Part shown: positions 55,446-64,000 of the stretch, piece by piece
How positions within the stretch are numbered: position 1 is the first letter of the stretch
How the letters are laid out: each line of letters starts with the position of its first letter
Assembly: GCA_937965695.1 (NCBI GenBank)
Contig: CALCKW010000005.1
Span: forward strand, 1-64,000
Reading direction: 5' to 3'
DNA length: 64,000 bases
Origin: an uncultured Granulosicoccaceae bacterium
GTDB taxonomy: Bacteria > Pseudomonadota > Gammaproteobacteria > CALCKW01
Made by a program: the position numbers and the translations under genes
Notes under the pieces: model-generated
Seen by the model: the letters and a program-made list of their open reading frames with translations, nothing else
The model's database searches: none
What the model was told of the DNA's origin: nothing

Positions 55446-55955
55446 TCAAGATTTTACAGCTATCTCTGAACGCTCTCGCCAATAGCGAAATGCCCGCTCC
55501 TCGCACACCCGCAAGCGACGACTAAATTCGCGCGCGATGTTCATATAAAAAAGGGTGAATTGTTCAGCGTCAAAGCTTTGTAACGCTGAAAATGCATCGG
55601 CACCCACTGCCAGAGCCACACAGTCTTCGCGAGCGTGCACACTGTAGCCACGCGGCTGTAAATCGATGCCAGCGGCTTCACCAAAGGAGTCACCCCTCAA
55701 GAACTCACGCAACACAAAACTGCTGCATTCGTCCTCAAGCGACGCAACAGCTCGGCCCTCTAACAACACAAACATGCCTTGCCCATCTTGGCCGGCCCTA
55801 AAAAAACTGTCGCCCGCACGGATACGAATATCAGCGGTGTGCAACAACAAGTTGTCCAATGCCTGCTCACTCAATCCGCCAAAAACAGGCATTTCTTGCA
55901 GCTGATCAATGTTTATCTGTTGTGCATTCTTTAGATGTGATGGACTAGAGTTCAA
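55446..55955 (-). CDS. Cyclic-nucleotide-binding domain protein
   Basis: A 169-residue protein with one cNMP-binding (Crp-type) beta-roll at about residues 20-140: MPVFGGLSEQALDNLL, GDSFFRAGQDGQGMFVLLEG and REFLRGDSFGEAAGI. There is no helix-turn-helix, so it is not a DNA-binding Crp/Fnr regulator. The expected phosphate-binding Arg after GEAA is not obvious (GIDLQPRGYSV), so nucleotide binding is unsure. The role is unknown. It is convergent with ghrA. Confidence 0.85.
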   Translation of the reverse strand: MNSSPSHLKNAQQINIDQLQEMPVFGGLSEQALDNLLLHTADIRIRAGDSFFRAGQDGQGMFVLLEGRAVASLEDECSSFVLREFLRGDSFGEAAGIDLQPRGYSVHAREDCVALAVGADAFSALQSFDAEQFTLFYMNIAREFSRRLRVCEERAFRYWRERSEIAVKS

Positions 55956-56080
55956 ACTATTGCATTCCTATGTCGTCAAGAAGACGGGGGCAGTCTCTCC
56001 TTAGCAAGGGTCGAACCTACCCCGGCCCGAGAATAGCATTCAATTTATATCACCTGCTTTAAGAGCCAAAGGTCCCCTGT

Positions 56081-57478
56081 ATGTCTATCAGTGTATTTGA
56101 TTTGTTTAAGATCGGCATCGGCCCTTCTAGCTCCCATACGGTGGGCCCCATGCGAGCGGCCAACAGCTTTATCGCCGATCTGCAATCGTCAGGGAAAATT
56201 GAGCAAACCAACGCTGTGCGCTGCGAGCTCTATGGCTCTCTGGGTGCCACAGGACGTGGGCACGGTTCAGATAAAGCGGTGTTGCTGGGTTTGATGGGCG
56301 AGCGGCCTGAGAGCACGGACACCAATAAGGTCAACGAATTGGTGCGCCAAGTGCGCGAGAGCAGCCAATTGGTGCTCGCCGGCGGCACTGTTTGCCAGTT
56401 CGACGAAAAAAAGCACCTCATTTTGCACCGCCGTAAGACCCTGCCCTACCACGCAAATGGGATGCGCTTTGTTGCATTTGATAAGCAAGAAGAAACGCTG
56501 CACGAAGCGATTTACTACTCGGTTGGCGGAGGCTTTGTCGTCGACGAACACGCTGCTGAGGGCGACGACCCCCTGATTGTTGACGAAACACCAACAGCCT
56601 ATCCGTTTACTACTGCAGACCGTCTGCTGGAGCTCTGTGTTGAGCACGGCATGTCCATCAGCAGCATTATGTTGGCCAACGAAAAAGCCTGGCGCACTGA
56701 AGATGAAATCCGCTCTGGCTTGCTCAACATCTGGGGCGTCATGAAAGAGTGCGTCACCAACGGCATCGCCAACGAAGGCGTATTGCCCGGTGGGCTGAAA
56801 GTTAAACGCCGTGCCAGAGACTTACATCGCAAACTGATGTGCGATGAAGACAACCAATCAGCCCTAGCCCCGATGGATTGGGTCAATCTCTACGCCTTGG
56901 CAGTCAACGAAGAAAATGCCGCCGGTGGCCGCGTCGTGACAGCGCCCACCAACGGCGCAGCAGGCATTATCCCAGCCGTCATGCACTTTTACGTCAATCA
57001 CTGCAAGGGAGTCAGCGACGACAACATCGTGCGCTTTCTGCTGACAGCTGGTGCTATTGGCATCCTATTTAAAGAGAACGCCTCTATTTCAGGGGCGGAA
57101 GTCGGTTGTCAGGGAGAAGTCGGTTCTGCCTGTTCGATGGCTGCTGGCGCACTGACCGAAGTACTCGGCGGCACCCCGCAACAAGTTGAAAATGCAGCTG
57201 AAATTGGTATGGAACACAACCTCGGCCTGACCTGCGATCCCATCGGCGGACTTGTGCAGGTGCCCTGTATCGAGCGTAACGCAATGGCCTCTGTGAAAGC
57301 GATCAATGCCAGTCGCATGTCGCTCCGCGGCGATGGCACCCACTTTGTATCACTCGACAGCGTGATCAAAACCATGCGCGAAACGGGCAAAGATATGTCC
57401 CATAAGTACAAAGAAACCGCTCGTGGCGGATTAGCCATTCACGTTTTGGAAGTGCCTGTCAACGTCATCGAATGCTGA
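56081..57478 (+). CDS. sdaA: L-serine dehydratase (iron-sulfur type)
   Basis: A 465-residue one-chain L-serine ammonia-lyase giving pyruvate and ammonia. It begins with [24 protein letters not shown], the serine-binding N-terminal block, and contains [32 protein letters not shown] and [20 protein letters not shown], which supply the 4Fe-4S cysteines. The ATG follows AAGG at eight bases. It could drain serine made from glycine and methylene-THF and so link the downstream methyl-transfer genes to central carbon. Confidence 0.96.
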   Translation: MSISVFDLFKIGIGPSSSHTVGPMRAANSFIADLQSSGKIEQTNAVRCELYGSLGATGRGHGSDKAVLLGLMGERPESTDTNKVNELVRQVRESSQLVLAGGTVCQFDEKKHLILHRRKTLPYHANGMRFVAFDKQEETLHEAIYYSVGGGFVVDEHAAEGDDPLIVDETPTAYPFTTADRLLELCVEHGMSISSIMLANEKAWRTEDEIRSGLLNIWGVMKECVTNGIANEGVLPGGLKVKRRARDLHRKLMCDEDNQSALAPMDWVNLYALAVNEENAAGGRVVTAPTNGAAGIIPAVMHFYVNHCKGVSDDNIVRFLLTAGAIGILFKENASISGAEVGCQGEVGSACSMAAGALTEVLGGTPQQVENAAEIGMEHNLGLTCDPIGGLVQVPCIERNAMASVKAINASRMSLRGDGTHFVSLDSVIKTMRETGKDMSHKYKETARGGLAIHVLEVPVNVIEC

Positions 57479-57696
57479 CAATGAACACCAGCGACTTGCT
57501 TACCCGCGACATATTGCAGCGAAATATTAGAGTGTGTAAGGATGTAAACGCACTGCAGCTCACAAATGCAGGTAAACCTGTCGCTAACAACCTTAGGTTA
57601 GTCGCATTGTTATCAGCAGCGTTGAGCGCTGATCCCTAGTCTTAGCGCCAGAACTATATTGCCGCGTACCACCTGAACAACCGGAGAAAAGTCACC

Positions 57697-58410
57697 ATGT
57701 CCGACGACAACGACCAATATGACGACGAAGAAGACATCATTCTGTCGGAGCTTAACAACGAAGAGCTTGTCGAGCAGATGCATGATGATCTGTACAACGG
57801 ACTAAAAGACGAAATTTTTGAAGGAACCACCATTCTGCTCGATCGCGGATGGGCCCCGGATAAGGTTTTGGCTGAAGCGCTTGTTGAAGGTATGCGTATT
57901 GTCGGGATCGACTTCCGCGATGGCATTTTGTTCGTCCCTGAGGTTTTGATGGCTGCGAATGCGATGAAAGCCGGCATGGGTATATTGCGACCGCTTCTCG
58001 CTGAAACCGGTGCTGAGACTATTGGCAAAATGGTCATCGGAACGGTCAAAGGTGATATCCACGACATCGGTAAAAACCTAGTGTCTATGATGATGGAAGG
58101 CGCCGGTTTTGAAGTGATAGATCTGGGCATTAACAACCCTGTAGAGAATTACCTCGCTGCCATTGAAGAGCACAAGCCAGATATTCTTGGTATGTCTGCC
58201 CTGCTGACCACCACCATGCCCTACATGAAGGTCGTCATTGATACACTCAAAGAGCAAGGCTTGCGTGACGACTACATCGTGCTAGTCGGCGGCGCCCCAC
58301 TCAACGAAGAATTTGGCGACGCTATTGGAGCCGACGCCTACTGCCGTGATGCGGCGGTAGCCGTAGAAACGGCCAAATCAAAAGTAGCCGAGAAGCGCGC
58401 TGCCCGCTAA
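57697..58410 (+). CDS. Corrinoid protein of a cobalamin-dependent methyltransferase system
   Basis: A 237-residue corrinoid carrier. The N-terminal helical cap (about 20-105) is followed by a B12-binding Rossmann domain: GTVKGDIHDIGKNLV with the cobalt-ligating His122 (DxHxxG), GMSALLTTTMPYMK (SxL) and LVGGAPLNEEFG (GG). Such proteins (MtbC/MtgC/MttC-like) carry a methyl group from a substrate methyltransferase to THF or CoM. The first 20 residues are unusually acidic. It follows sdaA by about 220 bases and starts a plus-strand C1 cluster. Confidence 0.93.
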   Translation: MSDDNDQYDDEEDIILSELNNEELVEQMHDDLYNGLKDEIFEGTTILLDRGWAPDKVLAEALVEGMRIVGIDFRDGILFVPEVLMAANAMKAGMGILRPLLAETGAETIGKMVIGTVKGDIHDIGKNLVSMMMEGAGFEVIDLGINNPVENYLAAIEEHKPDILGMSALLTTTMPYMKVVIDTLKEQGLRDDYIVLVGGAPLNEEFGDAIGADAYCRDAAVAVETAKSKVAEKRAAR

Positions 58411-58438
58411 GGGTGGCGTAGCCAAAGGGACTACAAGC

Positions 58439-59050
58439 ATGTCGAAAAAAACTCTCGTCATCGCTTGTGGTGCCCTAGCCCACGAGATAACCGCGCTGAC
58501 TAAGGCCAACGATTGGTCGCAGCTAAAAGTGCAGTGTCTGCCCGCCGATTTACACAACACCCCTCAAAAAATACCAGAAGCTGTGCGTCAAAAAATACAA
58601 TCCGCGCGCGCGAGCTATTCCAATATATTTGTGGCGTACGCAGACTGCGGCACTGGTGGAATGCTGGACAAAGTACTGCAAGAAGAAAAAGTAGAGCGGC
58701 TACCGGGTGCCCATTGTTATGCTTTTTTTACCGGTCAAGAAGCATGGGAAGAATTGGCCGAAGAAGAACTCGGTACTTTTTTTCTGACGGATTTTTTAGC
58801 ACGACATTTTGATCGATTGATCTTGCACGGCATGGGCATCGAAAAATACCCCGAGCTTTTGCCTCAAATTTTTGCTAACTACACACGTCTCGTCTATTTG
58901 GCACAAAAACCCACACCAGAATTACAAGCCAGAGCGGAAGCGGCAGCCAAACATCTCGGCCTGAGCTATATCTACCGAGAAACCGGCTACGGCGAGTTAG
59001 CTGACGGCCTTAAAAAAACAGCGGAGCATACAATTCAATGGCAAAACTAA
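58439..59050 (+). CDS. DUF1638-family protein
   Basis: A 203-residue cytosolic protein of unknown function. KKTLVIACGALAHEI at the N-terminus and YADCGTGGMLDKVLQ with its conserved Cys and Gly residues match DUF1638, a family often encoded next to corrinoid proteins and methyl-transfer genes. GAHCYAFFTGQ and LHGMGIEKYPELLPQIFANY are further conserved-looking segments. The cysteines at the N-terminal strand, the CGTGG loop and AHCY could form a metal site; this is inference. It starts 28 bases after the corrinoid gene and overlaps the next gene by 13 bases. Confidence 0.8.
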   Translation: MSKKTLVIACGALAHEITALTKANDWSQLKVQCLPADLHNTPQKIPEAVRQKIQSARASYSNIFVAYADCGTGGMLDKVLQEEKVERLPGAHCYAFFTGQEAWEELAEEELGTFFLTDFLARHFDRLILHGMGIEKYPELLPQIFANYTRLVYLAQKPTPELQARAEAAAKHLGLSYIYRETGYGELADGLKKTAEHTIQWQN

Positions 59051-59364
59051 TCACCATTTGGTGGCGCGATATCCCCTCCCAGATCGTTGCCAAAAAGGGT
59101 CGTAAGACCGCCAAAGTATTGCTAACTGAGCGATTCCAAGAGGCGATCGACAAAGCGGCGATGCGCGCCAAACGCGGTACCACCGACGAATACTTGGAAG
59201 ACTGGCGACGCGAAGAAATTCAGACCGAAGATGACTTAGAAACTGCTGCCCGCGTCGCGGCTGAGCAACTAGAAGCCGACTACAGTGACGAGCGTTTGCT
59301 TCAGCTAGTCAAAACTAAGGGACTTGATGGTGGCGTGGAAGACACGAGCTCCGTCAGAGAATAA
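59038..59364 (+). CDS. Small 'virulence factor' domain protein
   Basis: A 108-residue acidic protein. LITIWWRDIPSQIVAKKGR and LTERFQEAIDKAAMRA followed by DEYLEDWRRE are the pattern of the conserved 'virulence factor' domain (PF13769 by recollection), whose function is not known despite the name. It overlaps the DUF1638 gene by 13 bases, so the two are translationally coupled. This suggests a role in corrinoid or one-carbon metabolism rather than virulence. Confidence 0.65.
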   Translation: MAKLITIWWRDIPSQIVAKKGRKTAKVLLTERFQEAIDKAAMRAKRGTTDEYLEDWRREEIQTEDDLETAARVAAEQLEADYSDERLLQLVKTKGLDGGVEDTSSVRE

Positions 59365-59430
59365 CACGGCAGTTATTAGCCAAAGCTGACACCACAGGCA
59401 ACTGAAAAACCACAGGTTGGAACCCTCTCT

Positions 59431-60363
59431 ATGAACACAGCCATCGATAACGCCACGGGCGACATCAAACAGAATATCGTCGATTTTGTGAACGGCTGGA
59501 CCGTCGAGACCACTCCCGGGCAAGCCACAAAAGTGGATTCATTCCAAGAGCACTTCACACCGGGTACCAGCGTTGCGGTGACTTTTTTGCCGGGCTCTGA
59601 CTACAAAGAAACAGTGGCTACTGCTGCTCGCCTTAGACGAGAGGGCTTTAACCCTGCCCCGCACTTCTGCGGTCGTTCAGTCACCAGTGAAGCACAGCTC
59701 GATGATTTTCTAGCACGCTGTAAAGGCGAAGCAGATATTGACCAAGCGGTTGCACTTGCGGGCGCTGTTAGCAAACCACTCGGCCCCTATAATTCGTCCA
59801 TGGACATGCTGGAATCAGGCTTGTTTGACAAGCATGGCATCAAGACCATCGGCGTCGCGGGGCACCCTGAAGGCAGCATCGACATCAACGACGAAGAGTT
59901 GAAAAAAGCGCTGCTCTGGAAAAATGCGTTGGCTGAGCGCAGCGATGCAGAGCTCTATGTCATCACGCAGTTTGTTTTTGAAGCGGATCCCATTATCGCT
60001 TGGGACAAGCTCATCAACGCCGAAGGCAACAGACTGCCTATTCACATTGGTGCACCAGGTCTTGCCACCATCAAAACGCTGCTTGCACATGCCAAAGCAT
60101 GTGGCATTGGTGCTTCGATGAAATTCCTGACTCGCCAAGCAATGAATGTAACCAAGCTGCTCAATGTGAGCGCCCCTGACAAGCTGTTCGTCGACTTAGC
60201 GCAATATAAAGCCAATGATCCAGCCTGCGGCATCCGCAAAGTACACATGTACCCATTGGGCGGGCTAAAACGCACCGCGTTTTGGACCAACGAAGTAGCC
60301 AAAGGCGCCTTCGACATGAGCGCAGACAACAAGAGTTTCAAGCTTCAGCAACCGCTGCCTTAG
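59431..60363 (+). CDS. Methylenetetrahydrofolate reductase-like protein
   Basis: A 310-residue TIM-barrel protein of the MetF family. TSVAVTFLPGSDYKETVATAARLRREGFNPAPHF covers the first strands (in two blocks), GVAGHPEGS is the FAD/folate signature, YVITQFVFEAD holds the family Gln-Phe-Phe/Val-Phe motif, and IHIGAPGLATIKTLL follows. MetF interconverts methyl- and methylene-THF. In this cluster the oxidative direction, from methyl groups delivered by the corrinoid system, is plausible. It lies 66 bases after the preceding gene and is distinct from a biosynthetic metF by its context. Confidence 0.88.
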   Translation: MNTAIDNATGDIKQNIVDFVNGWTVETTPGQATKVDSFQEHFTPGTSVAVTFLPGSDYKETVATAARLRREGFNPAPHFCGRSVTSEAQLDDFLARCKGEADIDQAVALAGAVSKPLGPYNSSMDMLESGLFDKHGIKTIGVAGHPEGSIDINDEELKKALLWKNALAERSDAELYVITQFVFEADPIIAWDKLINAEGNRLPIHIGAPGLATIKTLLAHAKACGIGASMKFLTRQAMNVTKLLNVSAPDKLFVDLAQYKANDPACGIRKVHMYPLGGLKRTAFWTNEVAKGAFDMSADNKSFKLQQPLP

Positions 60364-60489
60364 GCGCTCGCTTAAGACAGAAAGCCAAGACATTGAAATA
60401 ACATCAGCTTTGTCCTGAATAAGTTTCAGCACTCAGTTACAACAACACCGATACGATGACGGGTTTAGACCCCGCACGAGGATTGCAGC

Positions 60490-61404
60490 ATGAGTAGCAA
60501 CACCGTTTTTACTTCCGCCAGTGGCAAAGAGTGGGTCATGGGCTTTGATGCTCCGTTCACCATCATCGGAGAGCGTATCAACCCAACCGGTCGTAAGATC
60601 CTCGCTGAAGAGATGAAAGCTGGCGACTTCTCACGCGTAGAATCAGACGCCCTTGCGCAGGTGCAAGCGGGCGCGCACATGCTCGACGTCAACGCAGGCA
60701 TCCCCTTGGCGGACGAGCCAGCGCTTTTAGCTAAAGCGATTCAAATGGTTCAAGCGCTTTGCCCCGACACACCCATCTCTATTGATTCATCCATACATGA
60801 AGCACTCGAGGCGGGTCTCGCCGTTGTGCAGGGCCGCCCTCTTTTGAACTCTGTCACGGGTGAGACCGATCGTTTGGAAGCCGTTCTGCCATTGGTCAAA
60901 AAACACGACTGCGCAGTCGTGGCTATATCTAACGACGAAACTGGCATCTCAGAAGATCCAGAAGTGCGTTTTGCCGTCGCTAAGAAGATCGTCGAGCACG
61001 CACAGGACTACGGCATCAAGCCACATGATGTCATTATCGACCCGCTTGTCATGCCCATCGGCGCTCTGGGTCAAGCTGGCCGTCAGGTATTTGATATTTT
61101 GCACAAGATTCGTACCGAGCTCGGGGCCAACACAACCTGTGGCGCTTCTAACATCAGCTTTGGCCTGCCTAACCGCAACGGCATCAACGCGCACTTTTTG
61201 GCCATGGCTGCCAGTCACGGCATGACGTCAGCCATCATGAACCCCGTTCACGAACCGGAAGCGCAAGCCATTCGGGCTGCCAACGTACTGATGGGCACTG
61301 ACGCCAACTGCAAAACCTGGATCGAAAAATACCGCGAGCCGCCCAAGGAAGGCGCAGCCGGTGAGCGAGGCCGCCGCGCCACACGCCGCCGTCGCCCCAG
61401 CTAA
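60490..61404 (+). CDS. Methyltetrahydrofolate:corrinoid methyltransferase (pterin-binding)
   Basis: A 304-residue pterin-binding TIM barrel. FTIIGERINPTGRKIL is the family N-terminus, VQAGAHMLDVNAGIP and PISIDSSIHEALEAGL carry pterin-binding Asp residues, and GASNISFGLPNRN the conserved Asn. MtgA/AcsE-type enzymes transfer methyl between THF and a corrinoid protein, here presumably the one encoded at 57697. The C-terminus is an Arg-rich tail (RGRRATRRRRPS) not typical of the family. The RACo gene downstream also ends in a basic tail. The ATG follows AGGA. Confidence 0.9.
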   Translation: MSSNTVFTSASGKEWVMGFDAPFTIIGERINPTGRKILAEEMKAGDFSRVESDALAQVQAGAHMLDVNAGIPLADEPALLAKAIQMVQALCPDTPISIDSSIHEALEAGLAVVQGRPLLNSVTGETDRLEAVLPLVKKHDCAVVAISNDETGISEDPEVRFAVAKKIVEHAQDYGIKPHDVIIDPLVMPIGALGQAGRQVFDILHKIRTELGANTTCGASNISFGLPNRNGINAHFLAMAASHGMTSAIMNPVHEPEAQAIRAANVLMGTDANCKTWIEKYREPPKEGAAGERGRRATRRRRPS

Positions 61405-61433
61405 CAAATACCGATAAGAAGCGGCGCGGAAAC

Positions 61434-61482
61434 ACCACGTGAATGGCAAGAGCTTTGCAGCTTATCCGTTACGTGGTTTTTC
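61434..61482 (+). terminator. Hairpin between the methyltransferase and RACo genes
   Basis: ACCACGT (61434-61440) pairs with ACGTGGT (61471-61477), with an inner AGCT-TTGC-AGCT hairpin, and is followed by TTTTTC. It resembles a terminator or partial attenuator inside the gene cluster, 30 bases past a stop codon and about 50 before the next start. Confidence 0.6.
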
Positions 61483-61534
61483 TCGTTTAACCAGCGGGCC
61501 TTTTTCCGCAATTTAGCTACCTTGGTGCACAACC

Positions 61535-63571
61535 ATGACCGAAGAAACTGTCTCTAGCGGAACACCAGATGCACTGGTTGTTTTCACTCCCTCAGGCCGT
61601 CGCGGTCGTTTCGCTATTGGTACGCCTCTTTTGCAAGCTGCGCGCTCTCTAGGCGTAGACATTGATTCGGTTTGTGGTGGTCGCGGGTTGTGTGGTCGCT
61701 GCCAAATTTTATGCATGGAAGGTGACTTCCCCAAGCACGGCATTCGCTCCAGCGAGGAAAGTCTATCCGCCTTTACCCAAACCGAAGAACGCTTCGAGAA
61801 GGTAAAAAAGAAATCACTAAACGGTCGTCGGCTCAGCTGCCACACCCTGTTGCAGAATGATGTTGTTGTCGATGTGCCGCCTGATTCGCAAGTGCATCGT
61901 CAGGTGGTTCGCAAAGACGCAGAAGTTCTCGACATCAAGCTGGACGCCAATATCCGCCTGCACTTTGTCGAGGTGCAAGAGCCAGACATGCACGACCCGT
62001 CGGGCGATTTGCGTCGAGTCAAACAAGCGCTTGAAAAGGAATGGGGCCTGACAGGCCTAGGTGCGGACATCAGCCTGCTCTCCACGTTGCAAAAGACCCT
62101 GCGCAAAGGCGACTGGAAAATCACGGTCGCCGTCGACAACGAATCCCAAATAATTGCAGTATGGCCCGGCCTAAAAGAACGCATATACGGATTAGCTGTT
62201 GATGTCGGTTCAACCACTATCGCCGCTAACCTGTGTGATTTGGCCACGGGTGAAGTGGTGCATTCCGCTGGCCTGATGAATCCTCAAATTCGTTTTGGCG
62301 AAGATTTGATGAGCCGCGTTTCCTACGTGATGATGCACCCAGGCGGCGAAGTAGAAATGACCGCCGCGGTGCGTGAGGCACTAAACACGCTAATCCAAGA
62401 AACCGCCAGCAAAGCGGGTGCAGACGCGGAAGATGTCTTGTCTTTTACCTTTGTCGCCAACCCCGTCATGCACCATCTACTGTTGGGTATAGACCCAGTT
62501 GAATTGGGCGGAGCACCTTTTGCGCTGACCGTGGACGAAGCCGTCAACTGCCTCGCCAGCGAACTGGATTTACAAGCCCACCCCAATGCACGGGTATATC
62601 TACTACCGTGCATTGCTGGGCACGTGGGTGCGGATACGGCAGGCGTCATGCTGGCCGAGCTACCGCAGCGCTTTGAGGAATACACCCTACTCGTGGACGT
62701 GGGCACCAACGCAGAAATTGTGTTGGGCAACAATCAACGCATGATGGCCTGCTCTAGCCCTACAGGCCCAGCCTTTGAAGGCGCACAGATCAGTGGGGGC
62801 CAACGTGCTGCGCCAGGAGCTATTGAGCGCGTGCGCATTGACCCAACAACACTTGAGCCTAAGTTCAGCATTATCGGCTGTGAGCACTGGTCCGATCAAC
62901 CCGAGTTCAATGCTGGTAGCACGGGTGTCACTGGTATCTGCGGCTCGGGCATTATCGAAATTGTCGCCGAGATGTATCTAAGCGGTGTGATCAACCAAGA
63001 CGGTGTGATTGACCCGGCTATGGCTGCCGTCAACCCACGCGTTTTTGAAGACGGTCGGACTTTCAGCTACCTACTGCACGACGGCGATGTACGCATCGCA
63101 ATCACGCAAAACGACGTGCGTCAGATCCAGCTCGCCAAAGCCGCGTTATACGCTGGTATCAAACTGCTGATGGATCATATGGGCGTAGTGACAGTTGATC
63201 GCATTCGCCTTGCTGGTGCCTTTGGTTCTCACATCGATGTTAAATACGCCATGGTGCTGGGGTTGATCCCCGACTGCACATTAGAGAACGTCTCCTCTGC
63301 AGGCAACGCCGCTGGCTCGGGTGCACGCATTGCATTGTTGGATAAAAACTCTCGCTCGCTTATCGAAGAGACCGTGCGCAAAATCGAAAAAATTGAAACA
63401 GCACTAGAACCACGGTTCCAAGAGCTATTCGTCGATGCGATGGCATTTCCCAATAAGACCGATCCGTTCCCTGAGCTAGCTAAAGAAGTTATCCTGCCCG
63501 CCATCAAAGAAGTTGACCTAGGTGGCGGAGACAAACGCGGTCGTCGCAAACGAAGACGTGCGGCGGAGTAA
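61535..63571 (+). CDS. RACo-type corrinoid activation protein (2Fe-2S + ASKHA ATPase)
   Basis: A 678-residue protein that should re-reduce inactivated Co(II)-corrinoid to Co(I) at the cost of ATP. The N-terminal ferredoxin has CGGRGLCGRC (Cys47, 53, 56) and a fourth ligand at about Cys102 in LSCHTLL. From about residue 225 an actin-like ATPase follows: GLAVDVGSTTIAANLCDL, LVDVGTNAEIVLG and AGAFGSHIDVKYA. The ending GDKRGRRKRRRAAE is strongly basic. It is the activator partner of the corrinoid protein and methyltransferase encoded just upstream. Confidence 0.92.
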   Translation: MTEETVSSGTPDALVVFTPSGRRGRFAIGTPLLQAARSLGVDIDSVCGGRGLCGRCQILCMEGDFPKHGIRSSEESLSAFTQTEERFEKVKKKSLNGRRLSCHTLLQNDVVVDVPPDSQVHRQVVRKDAEVLDIKLDANIRLHFVEVQEPDMHDPSGDLRRVKQALEKEWGLTGLGADISLLSTLQKTLRKGDWKITVAVDNESQIIAVWPGLKERIYGLAVDVGSTTIAANLCDLATGEVVHSAGLMNPQIRFGEDLMSRVSYVMMHPGGEVEMTAAVREALNTLIQETASKAGADAEDVLSFTFVANPVMHHLLLGIDPVELGGAPFALTVDEAVNCLASELDLQAHPNARVYLLPCIAGHVGADTAGVMLAELPQRFEEYTLLVDVGTNAEIVLGNNQRMMACSSPTGPAFEGAQISGGQRAAPGAIERVRIDPTTLEPKFSIIGCEHWSDQPEFNAGSTGVTGICGSGIIEIVAEMYLSGVINQDGVIDPAMAAVNPRVFEDGRTFSYLLHDGDVRIAITQNDVRQIQLAKAALYAGIKLLMDHMGVVTVDRIRLAGAFGSHIDVKYAMVLGLIPDCTLENVSSAGNAAGSGARIALLDKNSRSLIEETVRKIEKIETALEPRFQELFVDAMAFPNKTDPFPELAKEVILPAIKEVDLGGGDKRGRRKRRRAAE

Positions 63572-63947
63572 CGCAGCATTGGCTTTGCAGAACTTACAGT
63601 TGTAAAAAAGCAAATTTGTTGTAACTTTCTGCAGGGCGCGATTTAAGACTGAAAGCACGGATTATTGCCCTCAGAACCGTCGAAGTACTTACGTTCAGTG
63701 CAGACACTTGTGGTGACCACTTGAAAACTCTTCCGAGGCTAGTTCACAGCCGGAAGAGAAATCTGCACCTACGAGCTTTAAATACCCAACGTACCTATCC
63801 CGCTTAAGTTAAATATTCAGATCAACAAATTTAATCCAAAGCCCCAGCAATCAAGCCCAATCAGCTGTCATTTCTGCCGCACTTTAGACAGTGTAAAGCC
63901 TCGCTCAAGTTTAGACTCACAATTCAATTCAGTATGAAGATACAGCG
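63572..63947. other. Non-coding region with two hairpins before the last gene
   Basis: There is no credible gene. TGCAGAA/TTCTGCA with TTACA/TGTAA (about 63580-63634) forms a long interrupted hairpin past the RACo stop. A compact hairpin, CTCTTCC..GGCT-AGTTCAC-AGCC-GGAAGAG, lies at 63728-63758; it is followed by TTTTC only on the minus strand. Either could end the RACo transcript or structure the leader of the next gene. Confidence 0.5.
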
Positions 63948-64000
63948 ATGACAGCAAGCACAGGCAGTGAATTTGGATTTGGTACACAAATTCGCAAATC
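63948..64000 (+). CDS. Start of a GcvT-like aminomethyltransferase-family protein (cut by window edge)
   Basis: Only 17 codons are visible, from an ATG at 63948 with GAAGA upstream. The segment EFGFGTQIRKS resembles the N-terminus of aminomethyltransferase-like THF-dependent demethylases (F-G-x-x-I-R-K-S, usually followed by P-x-F-D). The length is too short for certainty. If right, it would be a substrate demethylase feeding the THF pathway encoded upstream. Confidence 0.5.
   Translation, partial: MTASTGSEFGFGTQIRK

Noticed and set aside
55956..57696. Glycine or cobalamin riboswitch before sdaA or the corrinoid gene
   Set aside because: I looked for paired glycine-aptamer cores and a B12-box-like sequence in both leaders and saw neither.

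Overview
The window is a chromosomal segment of a Gammaproteobacterium, probably a marine or brackish heterotroph. The evidence is gene content and order: lptD-surA-pdxA followed by rsmA, apaG and apaH; a lipA-lipB-ybeD-dacA-rlpA-mltB wall and lipoate block; mrcB; and sbmA-type and urtABCDE-ure clusters. I saw no tRNA or rRNA gene, CRISPR array, transposase or integrase. Base composition looks close to 50% GC throughout. The organism cannot be named from this sequence.

Layout, left to right. (1) 1-8044, mostly minus strand: an alpha/beta-hydrolase/OsmC fusion cut by the window edge, a CPA1-type antiporter, SelO, msrA/msrB, a TPR lipoprotein and penicillin-binding protein 1B. (2) 8116-15739: an Mpo1-like membrane protein, then a minus-strand block for lipoate ligation and synthesis and for cell-wall remodelling (lipA, lipB, ybeD, dacA, rlpA, mltB), a PqiA-family protein and ung. 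(3) 15855-26038, mostly plus strand: outer-membrane biogenesis and housekeeping (lptD, surA, pdxA, rsmA, apaG, apaH), with a few unknown proteins and an extra methyltransferase placed between apaG and apaH. (4) 26103-28907: a TetR regulator divergent from a 2,4-dienoyl-CoA reductase, with palindromic candidate operators between them. (5) 28997-38786, accessory: a lone 1940-residue NRPS-PKS hybrid (adenylation-PCP-KS-AT-ACP, no thioesterase, no condensation domain), an SbmA/BacA-type peptide transporter and a GGDEF diguanylate cyclase.

(6) 38866-50733: a complete urea uptake and hydrolysis cluster on the minus strand, urtA-B-C-D-E, a small His-containing membrane protein, then ureD, a fused ureA-ureB, ureC, ureE, ureF and ureG. 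It is bracketed by a 148-bp direct repeat about 97% identical. The repeat is the 3' half of an antibiotic-biosynthesis-monooxygenase-like gene: the right copy is the end of an intact gene, the left copy is a headless fragment. This is the pattern left when an island is inserted at, or duplicated around, a gene's 3' end. A possible sigma-54 promoter and NtrC-like half-sites lie upstream of urtA.

(7) 50792-64000: a one-carbon region. Formate-THF ligase (fhs) lies divergent from a GlxA-type AraC regulator, a hydroxypyruvate/glyoxylate reductase (ghrA), a cyclic-nucleotide-binding protein and L-serine dehydratase. They are followed on the plus strand by a corrinoid protein, a DUF1638 protein, a small 'virulence factor' domain protein, a MetF-like reductase, a methyl-THF:corrinoid methyltransferase and a RACo-type corrinoid-reactivating ferredoxin/ATPase. 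The last 53 bases start a protein resembling GcvT-like aminomethyltransferases. Read together, these genes suggest that methyl groups from a donor, perhaps a methylated amine such as a betaine, pass through the corrinoid protein to tetrahydrofolate. They would then be oxidised, released as formate with ATP gain, or funnelled through serine to pyruvate. The substrate-specific methyltransferase is not in the window, so the donor is unknown.
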